A stretch of DNA of 64,000 nt from Notospermus geniculatus (lineage: Eukaryota > Nemertea > Pilidiophora > Heteronemertea > Lineidae): assembly GCA_002633025.1 (NCBI GenBank), contig NMRB01000766.1, positions 43,854 to 107,853 on the forward strand. The letters are read 5' to 3'. Both the position numbers and the translations under genes were made by a program. Shown here piece after piece: positions 11,101 through 23,100 of the stretch; position 1 is the stretch's first letter, and every line of letters starts with the position of its first letter. The notes beneath the pieces were generated by a model. That model searched no databases and was not told the DNA's origin. It saw only the letters and a list, made by a program, of their open reading frames with translations.

Positions 11101-14100
11101 AGGACATAATTAAATTTTAGGCCCTACCCAGTTTCGGCACTGCGGTCTGCGGTTCGAGCTGTAGCTGTACACGATGGGCCGATAGCATCTGATGCCGTGG
11201 ATAATCAGGCCAAGACAAAAAGTATTTCATTTTTCATTTCAAAATAATTTGCCTTGTTTGAAACGCACCACAAGTTTCAGTTTTCGTCACGTCTCCTCAT
11301 CCCGAAAGTGCTTGCAACCCATAAAGTAATCTATTAACTTGGTTCCCATCTAATGATGTTGAAATGATAGATACAATCTTTTTAAGCACCTCAAAGGTTA
11401 TATTGCCTTCCTAATGAAAGGATTGAGAGATATCCCGAGGGTGAAAGAGTTATTCAGTTTCACTCACACCTTCCGAACGAGGGTGGCGGAGAGATAACAT
11501 CATTCAACATTGTAAGTTTACAAGCAGACGAGAAACACGCCGGGTTCGTCTTGTCAACAAAACAAGCAGGTTGACGAGAAACAACTTGATTTGTTCATTT
11601 TTTTCATCGAGCCCCAGCCAAACCTCTTGATTTTGTCGGTATATTCATTTTTTATTCGTTGTGATAAAACGCTTGTCTTCCCCAAGATACTGTGCAAAAT
11701 TACAATGGATTTTGATTGTAACAATAGTCCACTAGACCTTAATGTATACATGTACGTTTGGCTTTTTCTTTGAGACCATCTTTTTTACCATATTTTAATT
11801 TAGGCCTACTCTGGCATATCCTGCCTTGGATGAATGGACTTTTTGTACTTGTTAAAAAATCAATTTGATCAGATAAAGGTTATCCCTGAAATCGACGGAA
11901 TATGATTTCAAGATGGTGGATCTGGTGGCCATTTTCAAAAGAAACCTTCCTCTTGTCACCCCCAACATACATACAAAAAATCAATTTGATTAGACCGACA
12001 GTTTCCTTTTAAATAAACGGAAATGGGAAAGTTAATGGACGGACGACAACGACGGACGGACGTATACATATATGTAACCGGTTACGACATAATGCCCCCT
12101 AGCGGCGTAAATGGTTCACGCGGGAAGAGTTTTGACAATGGAGTCATGTTGAACGAAGATAGGCCTATAGTGAGCATGGAGTTGTTGCAAAATTCATGGG
12201 TGACAGTACAGGGTTCAAAATGAGGTTTTGTTGGTGGCACTGGTTGTAGGTGCTTGATGATCAAGGCCTATGGGGTAAAAAATGAAGAAAGAGCAATAAG
12301 GTCTGATGAAATACATATACATGTAGTTTATTGATTTAGGATGATATGAGATATGAGAAGTGGTGGTCTTTAGCTTGACTTGTCGTCTGAGATCGGATGG
12401 ATGACAGTAGGCCTACAAGGTTCTGTCGTCTGATGAGATCGGACCGGTGGTTCAGTTCGTTGTGTAACCCTGCAATGAGAGAAAGAATGGTGAATTCACT
12501 ACGTGGGATGATATTAATGACTTTTGGCCGGCATAGGTTGGGTGATGCGACGTACACGTACAAGAAGGAACACGAGGCCTATGGGCCCTAGCTTGATAAA
12601 GGGGTACCGCAGTGTTAGAGGAAGGGTAGTGGGTGATGTCAAAATGTGCATGGTTCGATGGGACATGCATGGAGGTATAAACTTTATTATACCTCCATTG
12701 ACGTGATAAGTTGGCTAATTACGAAAAGAAAATAGAGATACAATTTTGAATGAATTACATTTTATTTTGGAAAGCGTACAGTATCGTCATAGGCCTACAT
12801 GTGTAAGAGAACAACTAATCATTTGTCTGCTGTGGCGAAGAAGTTGATCCTCATTTGTCATTCCTGCTGTGTCGGCTGAGAGAGAGTTGCACCACTTCAG
12901 CAATAGAAGCATCAGCAATCATGGGTGCTTTGTAGCCAGATTGACCTGAAATGGTGACGAATAGAGTGACTGTACACGACTGTATGACACGATTTGTAAC
13001 AGGAAAAGGGAAAAAAATCACTGCCATTGATGTGCACATATTCTCATCACAGAATAACTACGGCATTGCTTACAGCTCCTGCACTGCATGCATAGGTGTA
13101 CTACACATGCAATGATAGGGCCAATACGGACCTGCCTGCCTGCCTGCTTTCAGCTGACTAATTGGTCATGGACGCCCGTGGTAGACAAGGCCAAGATTTA
13201 GGCATATGAGTAACAGACTAGGCTCGACCACGCCCAAAATTCATGCACCTCCTACGTTGGCGTCATGATGCAGCACAGGCCGCGTGACAGGCCACGCCAG
13301 TCGCCAGGGGAGCTCTATACATTGTATACCGTTGGCCTAGGCCCACTGTGGGCCGATCTCCCACTCGGTCGTATTCAGATTTATTTAGGGGGAACGAACG
13401 GTGCTTAAGATAGACAATGATAGAGATGGGAGTACATGAGTATTACGTTCCTTCAGCCCCAGCTGGTGTAGAGCGTTGGATTTAAGAACAATTTTTCGTC
13501 GAATGAATGAATGAAACATGGCTGTCACGCATGCGAATTAGCCCCTCTTCATTCTCACGATGTGATCCACGACCACTGGCCAGTTACGTCATCAGAGAGT
13601 CAAGCCAGTGACGAAACTCCCGCCTTTTTCACAGAACGGAGCCGAGGCAGAGCGTGCGATCTACTCTCAAAACTCCTAATTGCAGGAGTCATTGTTGGTA
13701 GTCATGCGTCCAGTTTTTAGGTGTTTATGATATAAAATGAATCCTGAGGTCATATTAATTACGTAAATCGTCAGGTATTTGCTCGTCGGCTCCTGAGCGC
13801 CGCATTGAGTGACCCCCGCATAGATTTTAACCAATCAAAGTTCCCGCCTTATTATACGACCTTTCAAAAAGCATAAAATAGCAAAAAAACATACTAAACG
13901 CGAAAAACTCATCCTTTTCAATCAACGGGACACAACTAGGCATATAAACAAACACATGCCACCCATTGTCCTGAGATACGCTGATGCTTTAATGCCGAAA
14001 ATTCCGTTACAAGCTCAAATCGGGCCCATATTAATGGTCACTTATAGGGACTATAGGCCCACGTGAACCAAAAACAGGTGAAGTCACTTTTTATTACATG

Positions 14101-17100
14101 TAACTTCAGAACATGTTTTTAATGGTTATGGTAAAACACTAAAAAGAATGATAGAAAACTGTTGCGGTGTGCCTCGATCCTGCAAGCAGCACGTGACTGA
14201 AATGATTTGTTCCAAAGTGCATTGCTAGACAAAGGATTACAAAAACGGAACAGTAACACCTTGGGCCGTTTGATTGGGGATACAGGTGTAGATCATCACG
14301 TGTCACGCTCCACTCTCAAGCATCTCCGCGCTGTGTATAAACACGTGCCATCTCCGACGCCTTATTTCAAGTGGGATGTTTACGATTTGTAGAGAACCGA
14401 ACGTGGGTCAGGGAGTTCAAGTCCATTTCTAGCGAGGATTAGTCCTGTATCAAAACTAGGGCGAAGATACATTAAATTTTATAAAAACTGAGAAAATATT
14501 TGGGGTCCAATCGGGGTCCAGATTATACTTCAACTTCGCACGTTCAATGCGTCACTTTGCGAATTGCAACACGTCCATTTCTTGATGACGTAATACGCAT
14601 ACTATGATGACGCAACAAACATCCATAGGCGTTCGATCCGTGAAGAAATCCAGGTACAACTTCTGCGGTTTCTTGAGACTGATGATCAAAGGTCAATCAT
14701 TCAGTTTCGAATTCGTTACAAATACCGATCAAGAGAATCTGTTAGTCTGGTAAGAGTTAATGGTAAGCCAAAATGTGTACGTATTTTTTGTGGCCATTAA
14801 TGAGGTTCAGTTGATTCGTCCTCAGGTGAAATCATGACGGGCGATCGTTCCCAGGAGATTCTTTCTTCCTTGGTAATTAATTAATCATTCTTTAAGTATC
14901 CTGTGTAAAATACCATTCGGCTGATAAAGACGCTATCAGAAACATTGCTCTTCTTACAGAAAACCAGGTGGATGCTGACGAACCATTCACATTCAAATCT
15001 TGCATCGTGAACCCTGCGATATTAAATAAATAATAATAATTTGTGAAGCCTCCGTTAACCAGCGTGTCCGTATATCGTGTAGCTCTATGTAATAGCAACT
15101 TTAGGGGAGTCAGCACCCTTTAGCCGTTATAGTCTGGTTTTGTACCCAGCGATCTGCTTATAGTCCCATCGATAAAAAAGTGTAACCTTACCAGGGAACC
15201 TTTTCTCTACGATGTGAAAGGGCACTGGGTGCATTATTTCTTCGGTACCTTTCCCAAGCTATGGTATTATGATTAGACCCCTGAATCTCGGGTGCGAACC
15301 AACTTCATCTGTGGTCCTGAGGTGATGTTACAGCCATTTCTGTTGTAAGGGTAGCTGGCGTGGGTTAAGAATGTACATGTATACTATGATCATATACCGG
15401 TACCGTGAAGTCTTAGCGAGTTTTGCTTTGATAACCCGGGCAAATCATTAATGAAAACAGGAATGTTACAAGTCGAGGAAATATCATGGAAAAGCCAATT
15501 CACTTCGGCTCTAGACCAGCATTCATACATTAAATCGTATTTTACGATTCGATTTGAGTCGCAGTGCTTGGGAATGGAAAATATAAGCCAATGGTGAGGT
15601 TTGGAAATCAAACGATAAACGTAAACGTAAACGTTAACGACAACGTTATTTTTGTACCGAAAATGCAATATAAAATCTGGTTAATGCGTAGTATGAAAAA
15701 TAACGTTGTCGTAATTTTTTACGTTTATCGTTTGATTTCTAAACCTCACTAGTATTACTGACCACCACACAGCAGTTGATATCTTCGAAGGTCTTAGTTT
15801 ACATTCCAAGGGTCTTGGGGTCCTAGGGTCTTAGGTCTTAGTTTTGTATATACCCCGAATCTTATTGCCACTGTGAGTTTCCTTCTTTCCATACGTACAC
15901 AATAAACAGAAAATGGATTTGTAATGTACAATGACATAAACCGACGGCAGAAACGACCCTTCCAAGTGGATTATTGGAGCCATTCATAAGATGATTGTTT
16001 AGGCCTGGAGAGTCGGTGGACCAAAATAGAAAAGCAATTACTACGGAGATAACAAGTCAATATAAGTGCAACAGAACGACTTAATAAGCCTTGGATTGAT
16101 GGGGACAGCTGGACCCAAGAAATATCGGCCAACCGTAAAGTTTCTTGATGTCTTTCCGAGGCAAAACGACAGAAGTTTTTTGTTGGGCAACCAAGTCATA
16201 AAACAGAGAGGTTAGGCCTATCCATCATGGCATGGGTCTGCGCCACTGAAATGGCCCCACCTCCCTAAAGGGCAAGGGGACTTTTACCAGGACTTTCAAA
16301 CACATGCATCTCTCATCGATATTTGCGTTGATAATTTTTGCCCCTCCCATACATGTACTTCAGTGTCGCCCCTCCAGCTGCATATGGATAAGCTGGATAC
16401 AGGCATGACATGCTGCTTTACGACGGCGTAGGCCTAGCCTACATGTCTTCGTTTCAACCAAATTCACGTTTTCGACAAAACATCATGTTGTTGCAGTCGG
16501 TGCAGCGTAACTGAAATCGAAAGAATCCTCTTATGCCGATAACCACGGCGAAGGCAAAGGCTGTTTTTATATTCTGCATCCACGTGAAATACCAATTTGG
16601 TCTTCAAACCTTGTAAAATTCAATTCCCTTTCTGGCAAGCAAACTTTTCATTGCTTGAGTTACCTAAATTGTTTTGTAACCTTCCCCAGCACAGCAATTG
16701 CTCACTTTAGCATTTACTGCCAGTGATAATTACTGGTGAGTCGCTCACAGCTGCATACGGGCACTCATTTGTCTTACACAGAAAAACAAACACATGGAGG
16801 CATTTTAGCAACTCATAGCTTGTTCTAAAAATATTAAAAACTAACAAGAAAAAGAACTTTGAGTGCCTAAGGTCTATTCCATTCTAAAATGATTATTTCT
16901 GGGTTTTGCAGAAGTTGTCACTTTCTTTTTGTCTTTTATTGAAACTAAAAGTTTTGATTACATGAAACGTCAGACAAAGTAATTGGTACAGTACACCGAC
17001 TGCACTTTCACTTGAAACACAGTGTAATACAGTCTTGGCAAGTTCATTTGTTTCGTGGCCAATGATACGAGAGTTTGTGCGAAAAGCTATTTAGGAACTG

Positions 17101-20100
17101 TCGGAGGTAATTACCGTGGAAGTGACAGATTTGGTAGGCCTGCTGATATCGGATGCAGAGGGGGAGGTGGGAGTCGTAAACTGCTCGTAAATGAGAACTT
17201 TGAAGCGGTTTTATGGGCCAACATCCTAACTTTTTATCGAATGGAGCATTATNCAGTTGATTCGTCCTCAGGTGAAATCATGACGGGCGATCGTTCCCAG
17301 GAAATTCTTTCTTCCTTGGTAATTAATTAATCATTCTTTAAGTATCCTGTGTAAAATACCATTCAGCTGATAAAGACGGTATCAGAAACATTGCTCTTCT
17401 TACAGAAAACCAGGTGGATGCTGACGAACCATTCACATTCAAATCTTGCATCGCGAACCCTTTGTGAACCCTCCGTTAACCAGCGTGTCCGTATATCGTG
17501 TAGCTCTATGTAATAGCAACTTTAGGGGAGTCAGCACCCTTTAGCCGTTTTGATAGTCAATTTCTTCGCCAAGTAATGTACAATGACATAAACCGACGGC
17601 AGAAACGACCCTTCCAAGTGGATTATTGGAGCCATTCATAAGATGATTGTTTAGGCCTGGAGAGTCGGTGGACCAAAATAGAAAAGCAATTACTACGGAG
17701 ATAACAAGTCAATATAAGTGCAACAGAACGACTTAATAAGCCTTGGATTGATGGGGACAGCTGGACCCAAGAAATATCGGCCAACCGTAAAGTTTCTTGA
17801 TGTCTTTCCGAGGCAAAACGACAGAAGTTTTTTGTTGGGCAACCAAGTCATAAAACAGAGAAGTTATCCATCATGGCATGGGTCCGCGCCACTGAAATGG
17901 CCCCACCTCCCTAAAAGGGCAAGGGGACTTTTACCAGGACTTTCAAACACATGCATCTCTCATCGATATTTGCGTTGATAATTTTTGCCCCTCCCATACA
18001 TGTACTTACTTAGTCAGTGTCGCCCCTCCAGCTGCATGGATAAGCTGGATACAGGCATGACATGCTGCTTTACGACGGCGTACATGTAGGCCTAGCCTAC
18101 ATGTCTTCGTTTCAACCAAATTCACGTTTTCGACACAACATCATGTTGTTGCAGTCGGTGCAACGTAACTGAAATCGAAAGAATCCTCTTATGCCGATAA
18201 CCACGGCGAAGGCAAAGACTGTTTTTATAACTGCATCCACGTGAAATACCAATTTGATCTTCAAACCTTGTAAAATTCAATTCCCTTTCTGGCAAGCAAA
18301 CTTTTCATTACCTAAATTGTTTTGTAACCTTCCCCAGCACAGCAATTGCTCACTTTAGCATTTACTGCCAGTGATAATTACTGGTGAGTCGCTCACAGCT
18401 GCATACGGGCACTCATTTGTCTTACACAGAAAAACAAACACATGGAGGCATTTTAGCAACTCATAGCTCGTTCTAAAAATATTAAAAACTAACAAGAAAA
18501 AGAACTTTGAGTGTCCAGGGTCTATTCCATTCTAAAATGATTATTTCTGGTTTTGCAGAAGTTGTCACTTTCTTTTTGTCTTTTATTGAAACTAAAAGTT
18601 TTGATTACATGAGACGTCAGACGAAGTAATTGGTACAGTACACCGAGTTAAGCGTCACTGCACTTTCACTTGAAACACAGTGTAATACAGTCTTGGCAAG
18701 TTCATTTGTTTCGTGGCCAATGATACGAGAGTTTGTGCGAAAAGCTATTTAGGAACTGTCGGAGGTAATTACCGTGGAAGTGACAGATTTGGTAGGCCTG
18801 CTGATATCGGATGCAGAGGGGGAGGTGGGAGTCGTAAACTGCTCGTAAATGAGAACTTTGAAGCGGTTTTATGGGCCAACATCCTAACTTTTTATCGAAT
18901 GGAGCATTATATCAAAATACATTGTATATTGGGCGGGAGGGTACATATCAGCGCTTTGTCCTTGCGCATGCCCGAATGAACCACGCACTCATTTGCCCGA
19001 CTGATGCACGCATACGGGGGTCCGGCTGCGCAAGACTAACATGGCCGATGGTCGTCCCAAAACATGGCAGATGACTGGGATGTCGACGATTTCATCGATA
19101 TCAGGCTATTCCTTAGTGCGATCGCGCAACTATTGCGGTGCCCAACAGCAGACCCTTGTCAAAGATCCAGAGGCCAGGTTAGGGAAAAGTTTTGAACGGA
19201 CGTGGGGAGTTGTCGCTGACCATTTTTCACCTTATTTCGTCGAGGCGCAAAGTCTATACCAGCGCCCCTAGTGGTGTTGGCGTCAACTACTGATTACTCA
19301 AAGGTGAGATAGCCGACACTTGCGTCTCGTAAATCCTCGTTAATGACCGGAATAATGAGTTCTGTCTTGAGGAAATAACTAGGTAACTTTATCCTACCGC
19401 CTGTCAAATGTTCCTAACTACGGCGAAATTAGATTCCGACTTATTTTTGACGGCTTCTGCAAGATGGTAGATGGGTCTATTTTCGCCAGAGCAAATGTTA
19501 GGCTAATAGTTATTAGGAAAGTCAGCGGGTGGGGATGTACGATTACTGTAGAAATGAGCGAAACGATCAACAGAGAGTTGCTGTTGCAAATACGAGGAAT
19601 TGTTTTACGATTGGCGCATGTGCTGAGCCGATAATTTTTGGTAACTGAAACTTTAACTAGTTTATGAAAGATGCTTTTGTTTGTATGATAGGTGTGAAAT
19701 GGAACATATATTGTGGAAAAAAATGTCAAACGAAAATTCCACCCAAAAATGATTTGGGCCATGAGCCACAGAGCGGGGATTTGGGTATGCGTAGACGATC
19801 ATCTTTACCGAACAAATACGGCCCTAGCCTATGTAAGTCGACGCAACTCCCACCGCTCCCAGTACACTATGCGACACTGCCAGACTGCTTCGCCTCATGC
19901 GGTTCTCAGGAGATGATCGATAGGCGTCACTACTGCAATAGAAATTGCGCCAAAACTAGCCCAGCCAATCAGTGATCCGCTTTCGGGACCAAATTGGGGC
20001 CATAGCGATGAAGCCTCGTTCTGATTCTGATATAATTAGCAAGATGGCGGCCTTGCAAATGAATTTTGTTGCCTGTACCAGATGAAGCTCGTGTTTCTCG

Positions 20101-23100
20101 TCAATAAGGTTGTTAGTTGATGGTTAGTAATGAAAGCTTGTATCCTTCAGCCTAAACATCTCCTTGTTATCAAAAGAGTAATTTACCTTCGCTACTGTCT
20201 ACGTGTACCTGGCGCCAGTTCTTTGTATATTACAGTAGATGTACACACAATATTTTCTGTCAACTCTGGATGAGTTCAAAAATGCCAGGTCGTCTTCCGT
20301 TGAGTGCGAAAAGAGCCAGTGCAATTGTATGTAGCTTTACGCGAAATGTACTGTTGAATAGCAGTCAAGTTAGGCTGAAATGTATCTAACCCGGAGGCGA
20401 GGCAATACCTCATGCTAACAAACAAGGCTAGAAGTTTAAGAAAAACACGATTTTTTCCCTGTCACTTTCTCAAATGTGATGAATCAACTATGAAATTGAT
20501 ATAACTGGTTGTTAACGGGCCGGAGGGGGAACGGTACACCTTACCGACAAAGATGAGTGCGTTTTCTCTCTCAAATTGATTACATTCTGAGTGAGTTGTT
20601 TATTAGACTGGGCAAAGGAGTCAAATCTCTCGATAACTACAGGCCGAACATTTTGCACTATTGTAGCCTTTTTTTGAGAGAAAAACATCTGCAAATAGTC
20701 TCGATCTACAAATTTTTAAAAAGCCAAGCAGATATTAGAATTTTTAGTTCAGCTGAAGCATAAGGCCACACCCAATTTCAGAATTGGACCAGTCTTCGGG
20801 GGATTAGCCAATCAAACTCACTGTACAATGCAAGATACGGTTAAAGCCTCACTGTTTTGAATTTTACGATATTTTCAAAGTGTTAGGAGACTGCAGTTAT
20901 AGGTCTAATAGCCTCTTGAAGGTCCCCAAAATACTTGCATGATACGTACTTCAAGGAATCAAGCGCTAGTTTTCAGCACACATTGAAAAAACTGCAGGCA
21001 GAGCTCTAATGTATTCAGATAGAACATTAGTACATGCTAACTAACGTCGGAGGACGTAAGCACTTTCTGAATTCAATACAGTGAGGCTTTAAGCTGGTAC
21101 GTACAAGCAGCCATCTTGGTAGAGTCGGCTTTTTATACGAGGCAAGCAATAATAAATAATACGACCCCTGTGCAACTCGTCCTGTATCGGGCATCAGCGG
21201 GCGGATTATGGCTGCGATAATCGATTGAAGCCACAGATATGTCACCGAGACAGTTAAGTAATAAAGAGTGAAAGATATTATCTTTACAACAAGCTGACAT
21301 TAGCTTTGTGCTTTGCGATTGTTATCAAGAATTTAAGCCCCACAAGGCAGGGCCAATTTCCCACTAAATACAGCAATCTCTCAACGATCCATCAGCGTAC
21401 CGCGCAGTTCCCATCCATCATAGACGCAATTAACGCCAATTAACGAGTGAGCGCTTGCTGGAAATTGGTTCTACGCATACTAAAGTGAGAAAGGGAAGAG
21501 AGACGAGAGATTAACGTCAAATTTCGGCGATACTCAGGAGAACTGTAATTTTATGATGCAAAAAGATGGCGGGATCTTACCCATGGTAGACGGCCAGATA
21601 ATGACGGAACATCAGCGCCCAACTCATCAATCAACGTCGAATTATAGCCATTAGTTTAACCATAAAATCTTTTTGCACTCAATTAGTTTGTGTAACATAT
21701 ATTAGCTGGTCTCCAGCGGATGACGGATACTGCCAATTACCGGGATGAGTGGCGCGGATAATGGCCGACATGTCCTGTGGCGGAGTGTTTTATTAGGCAG
21801 ACACTAGAACAAAAACTTTGTCCGTTTGGGAAACGACCCGCCGTCAAAATCGACACATANTAGGGTTAGATTCACATACAAGGCCTAGGATTAAAACCAC
21901 ATACTATAGTACATTTGGACCCACCCCGCTGACCCGCCTCACTTTAAATGGAAATGGTAGTTCAATACCAACGTACTATACTACTAACGTATTGTTTCAT
22001 GTTGGGTGGTTCCAGCTCTGTCCGATAGGGGGCGATTGTATAAATTGACACAGAAAGAAATGTTGAGAATATAAAACGTAATGCGTAATTTACAATCACG
22101 TTTAATGAATATATGAGCTTCGTATAACTCCTTTTACAAGCTGTTTTCAGCTCCGACGGAGACGCACACCATATTTTATTTTCGGGTCCATGATGGAAAT
22201 CTTGTTACAGGACTCGCGGGGACATGGCGTTGCTTCCGAATCCCGGGGGCCACACACACGGTTCCATTACCGTGAAGCTCTCCATCAACTATAAATGGCA
22301 TTCACTTCACTAAATAATGAGGAATAAACGCCGGAGTTGGCTCAGCTGATTAGCTTAGGACGACCAATTTGAAATTGATCAGGTTGTAGATTCGATTATT
22401 CGAGTAGAGTGGTTAATTGCTACCTGTCACTTGGGCGCTGTGGGATGGCGTGGAATGATGAAAAGTGTGGCCAATAAAATGTATTCTTGCTAATCCGGAT
22501 TTCTCGATGATCTGCTGTCAGCCTTTTGATGTCATTACAGTAATGTTGAGTACTTTGTGGTACTTTGAGTCATGGGCGAACATCAACAACCGTATTTGTC
22601 AATGCAATTTACACCATTGATCGTAAAACGAAATGAGTGATGTAATGTTCAGCGACAGCAGGCGCAGTTCTGTCTTTTCAAAAAAGAACATTATCCGCCA
22701 CTTACGCCTACCAATTTTGTTGATTTCGCATCAGCTACCACCAGGCTCACCAAACGAAAAAATTCCCTCTGGATTGACGAATCAGATGGGATCGATTTTT
22801 TATCACCGGTGCTGTTACATCGATGAACCTCATGACTTTTTCTGACCTCTCTTGTCGCGTCCAATCAGGCGATTGATCTTGTTGGTTCAATCATCAGGCT
22901 AGGATTCACTGCCTCGGTTTCGCTTTGTCCAATTAGCCCGAATTAATTGTGTCTTTTAGAATATCGATGTATACAGTATGACCAAAAGTAGATAAGTGGT
23001 ATGACCAATGTTTTCATCCACAAGTCTTGTTTAAGTGACCAATCAGGGGCGTTTTCTTCTTCTTCATCATGATATCATATTGCATCGGATATACGCATGT

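Larger units (their letters stand above)
14808..17252. repeat. Contig-overlap duplication 1, left copy
   Basis: Nearly identical to 17254-18910, apart from a left-only block at 15129-15921 and small indels. The left copy ends exactly at the N (17253) and the right copy begins exactly after it. This geometry indicates two unmerged alleles rather than a genomic tandem repeat. Confidence 0.85.

Noticed and set aside
19064-19176. Frame beginning MADDWDVDDF, reminiscent of eIF3j-type N-termini, followed by a CAG|GTTAGG donor-like site
   Set aside because: Only about ten residues are suggestive, the rest does not match, and no downstream exon of such a gene is visible in the Lbx intron.
22331-22405. 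tRNA-like A box (gttggctcagctgattagc) with a weak B box (gtagattcgatt)
   Set aside because: No cloverleaf can be drawn, the B box lacks GGTTCGA, and there is no second copy to support a SINE.
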